A stretch of 64,000 nt of DNA from Aeromicrobium endophyticum (GTDB lineage Bacteria > Actinomycetota > Actinomycetes > Propionibacteriales > Nocardioidaceae). The first letter of the stretch is position 1. Each line of letters opens with the position of its first letter. The translations under genes and the position numbers were made by a program. Where the stretch lies: assembly GCF_003586285.1 (NCBI RefSeq), contig NZ_QUBR01000001.1:992001-1056000 (forward strand). Reading direction: 5' to 3'. Under the pieces are notes generated by a model. The model saw only the letters and a program-made list of their open reading frames with translations, was not told where the DNA came from and searched no databases. Of the stretch, positions 16,559-24,227 are shown piece by piece.

Positions 16559-17674
16559 TCAGGTCTGGCGCGACGGCCGGATGACGGGCTTGATCTCGTC
16601 CATCCGGCGCATCGCCGCCATAGCGTCGGCGAGCTCGTCGAGGCCGTACTCGTTGCCGAGCATGCGATTCCAGTCGAAGCGGTCCTGATAGCGATCGAGG
16701 AACTGCATCGCGGTGTGGTAGTCGCCGATCTCACCGCTCATGGAGCCGATGACCGTGATGCCGCGTGTCACGATCGTCGAGACGCTGATCTCCTGCGGCC
16801 GGCCTCCGAGCGTGCCGAGCATGACGTAGCGACCTCCGCGGGCCATCATCTGGATGCCCTCGGTCATGACTCCCGGAGCACCTGCGAGCTCGAACATCAC
16901 CGACGCACCGCGCCCCGTGATCGACGTGACCTCGGCGATGCGTCCGGCGGGATCAGCCGACGGGTCGACGAGGACGGTGTCAGTGGCACCCCACTCGCGA
17001 GCGAGCTCCAGACGGTCCTCGGGACCACCGACGACCACCAGCTTGCGCGGCTCGTGGATCGACAGCAGCGCCGTCGCGAACAGCCCCAACGGTCCCGCTC
17101 CCTGCACGACGACGGTGTCGTCGTGATCGATCTTGCCCGCCAGGGAGAGCGCCTTGACGACGGTGCGGAGCGCGCAACTGCCTGCAGATGCCCAGGACGA
17201 CTCGACGCCATCGGGCACCCGGACGCGTCCCGCCTCGGGGCGGACGATCGCGTAGTCGGCGAAGGTGCCGGTGAAGTGCGGAGCCTCCGCGCAGCTCGTG
17301 AGATAGGCGATGTAGCGGCGTGCGCACAGCACGGGCTGGTGCAGCACCGTGCACTCGTGGCATCGGCCGCACGGCACGTGAGCCCACACGACCCGATCGC
17401 CTAGCTCGAGCCGTTGGCCGACGCTGTCGAGCTCCGCTCCGTCGCCGATCTCGACGATCCGGCCGGCCATCTCGTGCCCGAGGATCAGCGGTGGATCGAC
17501 AGGCAGGGCGAGGTTGCCCTGCCACGCATGGACGTCCGACCCGCAGACCGTGGCCACGTCGATCTCGACGACGAGACCACCCGGAGCCGCGACCGGTCGC
17601 GGGTACTCCCGGATCTCGAAGTCTTCCTTGTAGTCGCTCATCACGGCCGCGCGGCCAGTGGTCTGCTCGCTCAT
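16559..17674 (-). CDS. Zinc-dependent medium-chain alcohol dehydrogenase
   Basis: A 371-residue zinc alcohol dehydrogenase. Catalytic zinc ligands sit in CGSDVHAWQG and LGHEMAGRI; the structural zinc site is CGRCHECTVLHQPVLC; the Rossmann domain has VVVQGAGPLGLFATALL. Family members oxidise polyols or alcohols with NAD(P). The ATG at 17672-17674 has GGAAGG about 8 bases upstream; a GTG two codons earlier is too close to that site. It starts two bases after the cupin stop. Presumably it performs the first oxidation of the imported substrate. Confidence 0.9.
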   Translation of the reverse strand: MSEQTTGRAAVMSDYKEDFEIREYPRPVAAPGGLVVEIDVATVCGSDVHAWQGNLALPVDPPLILGHEMAGRIVEIGDGAELDSVGQRLELGDRVVWAHVPCGRCHECTVLHQPVLCARRYIAYLTSCAEAPHFTGTFADYAIVRPEAGRVRVPDGVESSWASAGSCALRTVVKALSLAGKIDHDDTVVVQGAGPLGLFATALLSIHEPRKLVVVGGPEDRLELAREWGATDTVLVDPSADPAGRIAEVTSITGRGASVMFELAGAPGVMTEGIQMMARGGRYVMLGTLGGRPQEISVSTIVTRGITVIGSMSGEIGDYHTAMQFLDRYQDRFDWNRMLGNEYGLDELADAMAAMRRMDEIKPVIRPSRQT

Positions 17675-17676
17675 CC

Positions 17677-18213
17677 TCACGCCTTCCGGGTGGCGCCGAC
17701 CAGGACGAAGAGCATCTCGACCGGCTGGTTGGTCCGATTGGTCCAGCTGTGAGCGGTGCCGTTCTGGACGACCGTGTCGCCAGCAGCCAGCGTCGTCTCG
17801 GTCCCGTCACTCAGTCCCAGAACGACCTCGCCCGAGAGCACCACGGCGACATCGGTCGTGTCGGAGGTGTGGACGCCTGGCTCGTCCTCGCGGTAGGTCT
17901 CGAGCAGCCCTGGGAAGGACGATCGGGCGTGCTGCTGGTTCTCCGGCGAGTCCGCGTCCTCCGGCCGGACGAAGTCGGCCGGCGGCAGCGTGAACGTCAC
18001 GAACCGGAACCCCCCGACGGGAGGGAAGTGCTGCGTCCAGGCCGGCTCCGCACCCTGGTCGGGGTATGCCTGCGGCCCGTCGGTGCCCCAGAGATACAGC
18101 ATGTCGACCCCGGGCAGGCCGGGTGAGGTACGGGCCGGGACGGCGGCGTCGCTCGCGATCGTCGAGGTCCCGTTGTCGGTGTGGCCGGTGACGACCCGTC
18201 GTCGGCTGGTCAT
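17677..18213 (-). CDS. Cupin-domain protein
   Basis: A 178-residue protein with one cupin barrel in its C-terminal two thirds (GVHTSDTTDVAVVLSGEVVLGL, then LAAGDTVVQNGTAHSWTNRTNQPVEMLFVLVG). Proteins of this shape are often enzyme accessory proteins, isomerases or sensors in catabolic operons. Metal ligands can be proposed (His in EPGVHT, His in NGTAHSW) but the set is not the full classic one. The RBS GAAGGAG precedes the ATG. It lies between the solute-binding protein and alcohol dehydrogenase genes. Confidence 0.8.
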   Translation of the reverse strand: MTSRRRVVTGHTDNGTSTIASDAAVPARTSPGLPGVDMLYLWGTDGPQAYPDQGAEPAWTQHFPPVGGFRFVTFTLPPADFVRPEDADSPENQQHARSSFPGLLETYREDEPGVHTSDTTDVAVVLSGEVVLGLSDGTETTLAAGDTVVQNGTAHSWTNRTNQPVEMLFVLVGATRKA

Positions 18214-18302
18214 GGTGTCTCCTTCGTGGTCGGTGTCGAGGTGTACCGGGCTGTCCCCGGGCACCCGGTCGGAGCGGCACCTGGCCCGCCCCGACCGGGG
18301 CT

Positions 18303-19373
18303 TCACGAAGCGGCGATGTCGTACTCGGCGGCCCACTTCTCGAAGAACGGCTTCGCGGCTTCCGCCTGGGAGACCGGCCCATTCTGCTCTCCGGGCGGAA
18401 GGCTGTCCTTCGTGACCGCGACGTACTCGTAGTCATCGTCCGACTCGGTGATCTTCTTGCCGTCCGCGAAGAAGGCGAGCAGCTTGTCGATCGCCACGTA
18501 CGGGCTCGAGATCATGTCGCCGTCGGCGAGGCCGAGCACGACGTCGGGGTTGTCCCGCATCAGCGGCGTGCTGATGGCGTCGGCGTAGTAGGAGTACACC
18601 TTGACCTCGTCGCGCTTGGCCGACTTGAGCGCGCTGAGCGTCGCCGCCGTCCAGAGGTCGAAGATGGGGACGATCGCCGTCATCCTCGGGTTCTGGCTGA
18701 GCAGGGTCGCCGCATTCTTCTGACCCGCGCTGAAGTCGAATCCGGTCTCGAGCGGCGGGACGACCTCGATGCCGGCATCCTCGAGCGCGGTCGTGAGCGC
18801 ATCAGTGCGCTCGACCGCCGAGGCCAGTGCCGTGGTCGTGAGCATCCCGACCTGGTCGCCGGGCTTGAGGTTCTGAAGCATCAGGTCGGCCAGCGGCTTC
18901 GTGAGCGCCTCCTCGTCCTCGCCGATGTACGTGAGGTCGAGGTCGGAGTTCAGGCTGCTGTCGACCGATGACCCGACCATCAGGACGGGGATCTTCTTGG
19001 CCTTGGCCTGGAGCAGACCGGCGCGCGCCGTCGACGGGGTCACGGCGGACATGATGATGGCGTCGACGCCCGAGGTCACGAGGCTGGAGACGCCGGAGGC
19101 GGCCTTCGCCGGATCGCCCTGGGTGTCTACCGTCTTGACCTTCCACCCCACGTGGGACGCCGCGTCCTTGCCCGCCTCGTAGAGCCGCTGCTGGTACGAG
19201 CCGGCGAGCGTGCCGTCGACCCACCCGATCGTCTTCGAGCCGACGTCCTTGGAACCGGACCCACCGGCGCCTCCCCCGTCCCCGCTGTCGGACGACCCGC
19301 ACGCCGACAGAGGCACGAGCAGCGCCAGTCCGGCCACGACGGCCGACCAACGTCGTCCTTGAGTTCCTCGCAT
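18303..19373 (-). CDS. Sugar-type ABC transporter substrate-binding lipoprotein
   Basis: A 356-residue lipoprotein of the RbsB/periplasmic-binding-protein-4 type. The signal peptide ends in the lipobox LSAC (Cys25), followed by a Gly/Ser-rich linker. The mature part has the family pattern TIGWVDGTLAGSYQQRLYEAGKD, then VDTQGDPAKAASGVSSLVTSGVDAIIMSAV and KIPVLMVGSS. Such proteins bind pentoses, hexoses, polyols or AI-2-like ligands. It belongs with the ATPase and permease genes immediately upstream (31-base gap). The ligand is presumably the substrate of the catabolic enzymes. Confidence 0.9.
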   Translation of the reverse strand: MRGTQGRRWSAVVAGLALLVPLSACGSSDSGDGGGAGGSGSKDVGSKTIGWVDGTLAGSYQQRLYEAGKDAASHVGWKVKTVDTQGDPAKAASGVSSLVTSGVDAIIMSAVTPSTARAGLLQAKAKKIPVLMVGSSVDSSLNSDLDLTYIGEDEEALTKPLADLMLQNLKPGDQVGMLTTTALASAVERTDALTTALEDAGIEVVPPLETGFDFSAGQKNAATLLSQNPRMTAIVPIFDLWTAATLSALKSAKRDEVKVYSYYADAISTPLMRDNPDVVLGLADGDMISSPYVAIDKLLAFFADGKKITESDDDYEYVAVTKDSLPPGEQNGPVSQAEAAKPFFEKWAAEYDIAAS

Positions 19374-19404
19374 GATGTTTCTCCTTCTCCGGTGTATCCG
19401 GTGT

Positions 19405-20916
19405 TCAGCTCGCTGGTGCAGCGATGCTGCCGGTCATGGCCCCGATGAGCGCGTACTCGGTCGCCTCGGCGGCCGACCACGATGCGACGATGCGACCTCG
19501 TCGCAGGACGACGATGCGGTCGCAGAGCTCGAGGAGCTCCTCCGCGTCGCTCGATCCGACGACGAGGCCGAGTCCTTCGTCCGCAAGACTCCACAGCAGG
19601 GTGTGGAGCTCTGCGCGGGCTGCCACGTCCACGCCGACCGTGGGGTCCTCGAGGAGCAGGAAGCGTGGCTCGGCCAGCAGCTTGGCACCCACCAGGACCC
19701 GTTGCTGGTTGCCACCGGACAGCTGCCCGAGAAGGCGGTCCGCCACAGGTCGGAGCGACAGTCGATCGATGATGGCCGCTGCCCGGCGACGACTGGCAGG
19801 CACCGTCATGAAGCCGTGTCGCCCGACCCGGCGCAGCGCGGGGAGCACGAGGTTCTCGATGACGGGCTCGGAGGGCAACGAGGCCGACGCCCGCGAGGCC
19901 GGCAGGAGGCTGACTCCCAGCCTGTTCGCGCTCGCGGCCGTCGTGAGCGGCTCGCCACCGACCTCCACCGACCCACCTCGAGGCCGTTGGCGACCGGCCA
20001 GCTGCGCGAAGACCTCCTCGGCACCAGAACCGGGCAGGCCTGCGACACCGAGGATCTCTCCGGCCACGACCTCGATGTCGACACCATCGAGCCGGGCGCC
20101 ACTCAGATTGGTTGCCGTCAACGACACGGGGCTGTCCCGCAGGGCTCGTGGCGCGGATGCGCGCGTCGGGCGAGTCGCGACGACCTCGGGTCCGGTGATG
20201 GCACGCACGAGCCTGTCGTGGGTGACCTCGCCCTGCTCCATGACGTCGATGACCTGACCGTCCGCCATGGCGGTGACTCGATCACACAGCGCCTCGACCT
20301 CGTCGAATCGATGGCTGATGTAGAGGATCGCGAGACCTCGCTCCCTGAGCCTGCGGACGACCGTCATGACCCGCTCGCAGTCCTCGGCGTTCATCGCGGC
20401 GGTGGGCTCGTCGAGGATCAGGATGCGCGCGTCGCGGTGGAGCGCCTGCGCCAGCAGCACGACCTTCTGCCAGGACACGGGAAGCTCTCTCACCCGACGG
20501 CGCACGTCGAGGTCGAGCCCGAGGGACTCGAACAGCGCGCGGACATGGCGCTCGGCGGCGCGGGGCGCGAGGAGGACACCCCGGCTCGGCTCGGCGCCGA
20601 ACGTCACCACCTCGGTGACCGTCATGTCCATGGGCATCACGAGCTCCTGCGGCACGGCGACGATGCCAGCGGCAAGGGCCTCGGCCGGTCCCTTCAGCTC
20701 CAGCTCTGCGCCGGCCACGGCGACGCTGCCGCCGTCGGCCCCCACGCGACCCGTCAGGACGTTCACGAAGGTGCTCTTGCCCGCTCCGTTGCGGCCGATC
20801 AGGCCGTCCACACGCCCCCCCACCAACGTCAAGGACGCCCGGTCCAGCACCAGGGCCGGACCGTACCGCTTCGTCACGCCGTCTGCGCGGAGCGCCTCGG
20901 TCTCGAAGGAGGTCAC
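19405..20916 (-). CDS. Sugar-type ABC importer, duplicated ATPase
   Basis: A 503-residue RbsA/MglA-type protein with two ATP-binding halves. First half: Walker A GRNGAGKST, Walker B ILILDEPTAA, with the switch histidine in LYISHRF; its signature is degraded (VSWQKVVLLAQAL instead of LSGGQ). Second half: a weak Walker A (GLPGSGAEEVF), intact signature LSGGNQQRV and a FLLLEDPTVGVDV Walker B. This asymmetry is normal for the group. The start is the GTG at 20914-20916, overlapping the permease stop by 4 bases. Confidence 0.9.
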   Translation of the reverse strand: MTSFETEALRADGVTKRYGPALVLDRASLTLVGGRVDGLIGRNGAGKSTFVNVLTGRVGADGGSVAVAGAELELKGPAEALAAGIVAVPQELVMPMDMTVTEVVTFGAEPSRGVLLAPRAAERHVRALFESLGLDLDVRRRVRELPVSWQKVVLLAQALHRDARILILDEPTAAMNAEDCERVMTVVRRLRERGLAILYISHRFDEVEALCDRVTAMADGQVIDVMEQGEVTHDRLVRAITGPEVVATRPTRASAPRALRDSPVSLTATNLSGARLDGVDIEVVAGEILGVAGLPGSGAEEVFAQLAGRQRPRGGSVEVGGEPLTTAASANRLGVSLLPASRASASLPSEPVIENLVLPALRRVGRHGFMTVPASRRRAAAIIDRLSLRPVADRLLGQLSGGNQQRVLVGAKLLAEPRFLLLEDPTVGVDVAARAELHTLLWSLADEGLGLVVGSSDAEELLELCDRIVVLRRGRIVASWSAAEATEYALIGAMTGSIAAPAS

Positions 20917-21935
20917 TGCTTGCGCTCCTGCCGGGCCAGCACGACCGCCGCGAGCAGCACGGCTCCCTCGATGAGCTGGATGACGGCCGCCTTCTGGTCC
21001 ATCATCGTCAGTCCGCGCTCGAGCAGGGCGATGAAGACGACGCCGAACACGGTCGCGGCAGGACTGAACCGACCTCGACCGACGATCGCGGCGCCGAGGA
21101 ACACCGCTGAATAGGGCGGGAGCAGGAGGCCGGCGCCACTGTTGGGGAAGTAGGAACCACCTTGGGACGTGACCATGACGCCGGCGAGCCCGGCCAGCAG
21201 CCCGAGGACCACGAAGGCCGACAGACGGACGAGGCTCACCGAGATGCCCGCCAAGGTCACCGCCGTCGGGTTCATCCCCGTGGCGCGGAGGCGCCGACCG
21301 AGTGTCGTGAACGACATCACGACGACCGCCACCACGACCAGCAAGAGCGTCAGCCAGGTGGACCACGGCAGTCCCAGGTGCTCGTTCAGGGTGAAGCCGA
21401 GGTAGCCGAGCGGGATGTTGTCCGAGATCGTGTTGTTGCTGGTCATCAGCTGCTCGATCCCGACGGCGGCCGAGCCGGCGGCGAGCGTCGCGATGAAGGC
21501 GGGTGCGCGCCCCCAGGCGACGGCGACCCCGTTGACGACCCCGACAGCTCCGCCGACGAGGATCGCGGCGACGACGGCCACCAGCGGTGACACGTCGTGG
21601 TTCGACATCAGGAGGATCGAGCTCGCTCCGGACAAGCCGATCGTCGATGCGAAGGACAGGTCGAACTCACCGATCACGAGGACGAACGTGACGCCCAGCG
21701 CAAGCACCAGCAGCGTCGACTGCTGGGTCAGGACCGACTTCATGTTGTCGGCCGTGAGGTACGTGTCCGGCAGCTTCACCGCAAAGAACCCGACGAGCAG
21801 CATCAGGAACAGCACCGCGATCAAGGGCCTGTTCGCGGCGATCGGTCGCAGGACCGACGACCTGCTGGACCTCGGCCCTTCTGGGGCGGCCGGAGCGGCG
21901 GCCTGATCCGTCACAGCGCTCTCAGTTGACGACAT
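20913..21935 (-). CDS. Sugar-type ABC importer permease
   Basis: A 340-residue RbsC-like (BPD_transp_2) permease with about 9-10 membrane helices after a hydrophilic N-terminal tail of roughly 35 residues. The family marker GEFDLSFASTIGLSGASSIL is present near the middle. One permease gene is found, so a homodimer is expected. It overlaps the end of the CoA-transferase gene by 14 bases and has an AAGGAC site before the ATG at 21935. Confidence 0.9.
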   Translation of the reverse strand: MSSTESAVTDQAAAPAAPEGPRSSRSSVLRPIAANRPLIAVLFLMLLVGFFAVKLPDTYLTADNMKSVLTQQSTLLVLALGVTFVLVIGEFDLSFASTIGLSGASSILLMSNHDVSPLVAVVAAILVGGAVGVVNGVAVAWGRAPAFIATLAAGSAAVGIEQLMTSNNTISDNIPLGYLGFTLNEHLGLPWSTWLTLLLVVVAVVVMSFTTLGRRLRATGMNPTAVTLAGISVSLVRLSAFVVLGLLAGLAGVMVTSQGGSYFPNSGAGLLLPPYSAVFLGAAIVGRGRFSPAATVFGVVFIALLERGLTMMDQKAAVIQLIEGAVLLAAVVLARQERKQ

Positions 21936-23100
21936 GGTTGTCCTTTCCGGTGCTGGGCGAGACGTCGAGACCGTCGAGCTCGGTGAAGACCTGCTCGGTG
22001 TGCTCCCCCAGCTCAGGCGCCCGGCACAGGTCCCGCGTGCCGGTCGACGACAGCGGTGACCGGGGGACCAGGAGCCCGTCGTCGTCGATGATGAGTCGCA
22101 GCGCAGCGGCCTGGTCGCTGCGTGCAGCCTCGCCAGGCGTGCGGACGGGGGCGACGAGCACGCCGAGCCGGCGCAGCCGGGTGAGCAGCTCGTCCACCGT
22201 GAGCTCGCCCACGATCGACTGCAGCTCAGCCTCGACCTCGTCTCGCTCGGCCACCCGGCCCGCGTTGCCGCTCCACGCGTGTCGCCCCAAGGCCCTCGAG
22301 GCATCCAACGACTCGATCAGTCGGCGGTACATCGCATCGTTGGTGGCACCGAGGACGACGTGGCCGTCCTGGGCGGCGAAGGCCCGGTAGGGGACGATCG
22401 ACGGGTGCGCGCTGCCCCACGGGCGCGGCGTCCCGCCGTCGACGGACGATCCGGCGATGACCGTGCCCAGGGCACTGATGGCCGTGGAGTACAAGGAGAC
22501 GTCGATGCGCCGCCCGCGACCCGTGCGGACACGCTCGAGCAGGGCGGCGAGAACACCGTTGACCAGCGACAGGCCTGTGGCCAGGTCGACCATGGCGACG
22601 CCGAAGCGAACCGGTTCGCCGTCCGGCAGGCCGGTGATGCTCATGAGCCCCGACTCCGCCTCCACGATGACCTCGGTGCCGGCGTGAGTAGCCATCGGAC
22701 CATCGACGCCGAAGCCCGTGATCGACCCGTACACGACGGAAGGATGACGCTCGAGCACCGCCGCTGGGCCGATGCCGAGGCGATCGGTCACGCCCGGACG
22801 GAAGTTCTCGACCACGACGTCGGCCGACGCGATCAGACGATCCACCGCCGTGCGGCCGTCCTTGGTGGTCAGGTCGAGAGCGACGCTGCGCTTGCCCCGG
22901 TTGACGGCGTGGAAGTACGCACTGGTCTGGCCCACGAAGGGAGGCCCCCAGGCCCGGGTCTCGTCGCCGGTCCCGGGCATCTCGATCTTGATGACGTCAG
23001 CACCGAGCTCGGCGAGCTGCATCGTCGCGTACGGGCCGGCCAGGACACGGGTGAAGTCGATGACGCGGACCCCAGCGAGCGGCTGGAAGGCAACAGTCAT
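21922..23100 (-). CDS. Class III (CaiB/BaiF, formyl-CoA transferase family) CoA-transferase
   Basis: A 392-residue CoA-transferase. It moves CoA from a donor such as succinyl-CoA to a carboxylate. Family motifs: LAGVRVIDFTRVLAGPYAT at the N-terminus, LGADVIKIE, NRGKRSVALDL, VENFRPGV and GRRIDVSLYSTA. At the position where the catalytic aspartate normally appears (GYDxxxxAxSGLM) this protein reads GTEVIVEAESGLM, so the nucleophile seems to be Glu143. It is the first gene of the operon, about 200 bases from the divergent LysR gene. Human SUGCT of this class accepts glutarate and hydroxymethylglutarate, which fits the lyase at the other end of the operon. Confidence 0.88.
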   Translation of the reverse strand: MTVAFQPLAGVRVIDFTRVLAGPYATMQLAELGADVIKIEMPGTGDETRAWGPPFVGQTSAYFHAVNRGKRSVALDLTTKDGRTAVDRLIASADVVVENFRPGVTDRLGIGPAAVLERHPSVVYGSITGFGVDGPMATHAGTEVIVEAESGLMSITGLPDGEPVRFGVAMVDLATGLSLVNGVLAALLERVRTGRGRRIDVSLYSTAISALGTVIAGSSVDGGTPRPWGSAHPSIVPYRAFAAQDGHVVLGATNDAMYRRLIESLDASRALGRHAWSGNAGRVAERDEVEAELQSIVGELTVDELLTRLRRLGVLVAPVRTPGEAARSDQAAALRLIIDDDGLLVPRSPLSSTGTRDLCRAPELGEHTEQVFTELDGLDVSPSTGKDNHVVN

Positions 23101-23240
23101 CGTCGCACCGGTCCTCGGTGGTGGATGCCTGAGCAGCTTCGCGTCATCACGTGTCTCCGTCTGGTCGAGATCGCCACACACGTCGGCGACGTGACCGTCG
23201 CCACATCTCCCGGGTGGCCCACGTCACGATACGAGCGCAA

Positions 23241-23292
23241 TTGATGCGCCCGCACGCTAGAATTTGCATTATTTGATGCATCAGACGCATTA
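23241..23292. promoter_or_regulatory. Divergent promoter and probable LysR operator
   Basis: This unusually AT-rich stretch between the CoA-transferase and LysR genes repeats TGATGC/GCATCA words: TTGATGCG (23241-23248), TGCAT-N6-ATGCA (23265-23280), the perfect palindrome TGATGCATCA (23274-23283) and GACGCATTAA (from about 23284). Interrupted dyads of this kind are typical of LysR regulators, which bind their own divergent promoter. Confidence 0.55.
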
Positions 23293-23302
23293 ACATGACG
23301 TG

Positions 23303-24202
23303 ATGGACCCCTCCATCGACTTGAGCCTCCGCGACCTGCGATTGATTCTGGAAGTTGCCGAGAAACAGTCATTCACGGTCGCAGCCGAGGCCGTCCACAT
23401 GTCGCAGAGCGCTCTCAGCCGCGCGGTCAACGAGGCGGAACGACGAGTCGGAGCCCGATTGTTCGAACGCACGACCCGCTCGGTGGAGCCCACCGCGGTG
23501 GGCCGCGAGCTGGTGCGGCTCGGGTCGGCGATGGTGGAGCACTACGAGCGTGGGCTCAGGGAGCTCGTGCTGTTCCGCGACGGCCTCGGCGGCATCGTGC
23601 GCATCGCTGCTCTGCCGTCGATCGCCGCGACGATGCTGCCTGCCATCGTCGCCGAGCTGCGGGTGACATCGCCTGACATCGTCCTCGACATCGCCGACAC
23701 CTTGGCGCACGTGGCCACCGAGCAGCTGCTCACCAGCCGCGTCGACTTCGCGATCACGGTCGACGAGGGGTTGCCGGACGAGCTCGCCCTCACGCCGCTG
23801 ACCAAGGACCGGTTCCACGCGGTGTTTCGCGACGACCATCCGTTCCATGGGCGAGACCAGGTGACCTGGGCAGACCTGGCGGAGCAACCGATCGTCAGCT
23901 TCGGCGAGGCCAGCAGCCTGCGAGCGCTCACCGACGAGACATTCTCCCGCCTCCGCCTGGCCCCGGCGCAGGCTGCGGAAGCGCAGAACATCGCGGTCAT
24001 CGCCGGCCTCGTTGCCGCCGGCCTCGGCGTGGCGGCTGCACCCGCGATGGTCCTGCCGCTGATGTCCTTCGCCGGCTTGAGCTCCGCCGAGCTGGTGGAG
24101 CCGACGGTCGATCGCGACCTGGTGCTCGCCTACGTCCCTGGACGCTCGATCTCACCTGCCGCCCAACACGTCGCGACCACGCTGCGCACCTCGTTGGCCT
24201 GA
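23303..24202 (+). CDS. LysR-family transcriptional regulator of the catabolic operon
   Basis: A 299-residue LysR regulator. The winged helix-turn-helix is at residues 8-65 (LSLRDLRLILEVAEKQSFT, MSQSALSRAVNEAERRVG, RLFERTTRSVEPT), followed by a co-inducer-binding domain (from about residue 90). An adjacent in-frame GTG at 23300 is also possible. It is divergent from the ten-gene operon and is presumably its activator, responding to the substrate or an acid intermediate. There is no clear ribosome binding site; the leader is short and AT-rich. Confidence 0.9.
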   Translation: MDPSIDLSLRDLRLILEVAEKQSFTVAAEAVHMSQSALSRAVNEAERRVGARLFERTTRSVEPTAVGRELVRLGSAMVEHYERGLRELVLFRDGLGGIVRIAALPSIAATMLPAIVAELRVTSPDIVLDIADTLAHVATEQLLTSRVDFAITVDEGLPDELALTPLTKDRFHAVFRDDHPFHGRDQVTWADLAEQPIVSFGEASSLRALTDETFSRLRLAPAQAAEAQNIAVIAGLVAAGLGVAAAPAMVLPLMSFAGLSSAELVEPTVDRDLVLAYVPGRSISPAAQHVATTLRTSLA

Positions 24203-24227
24203 TCGCCCACCCGGGCGGCCTGTCTGA

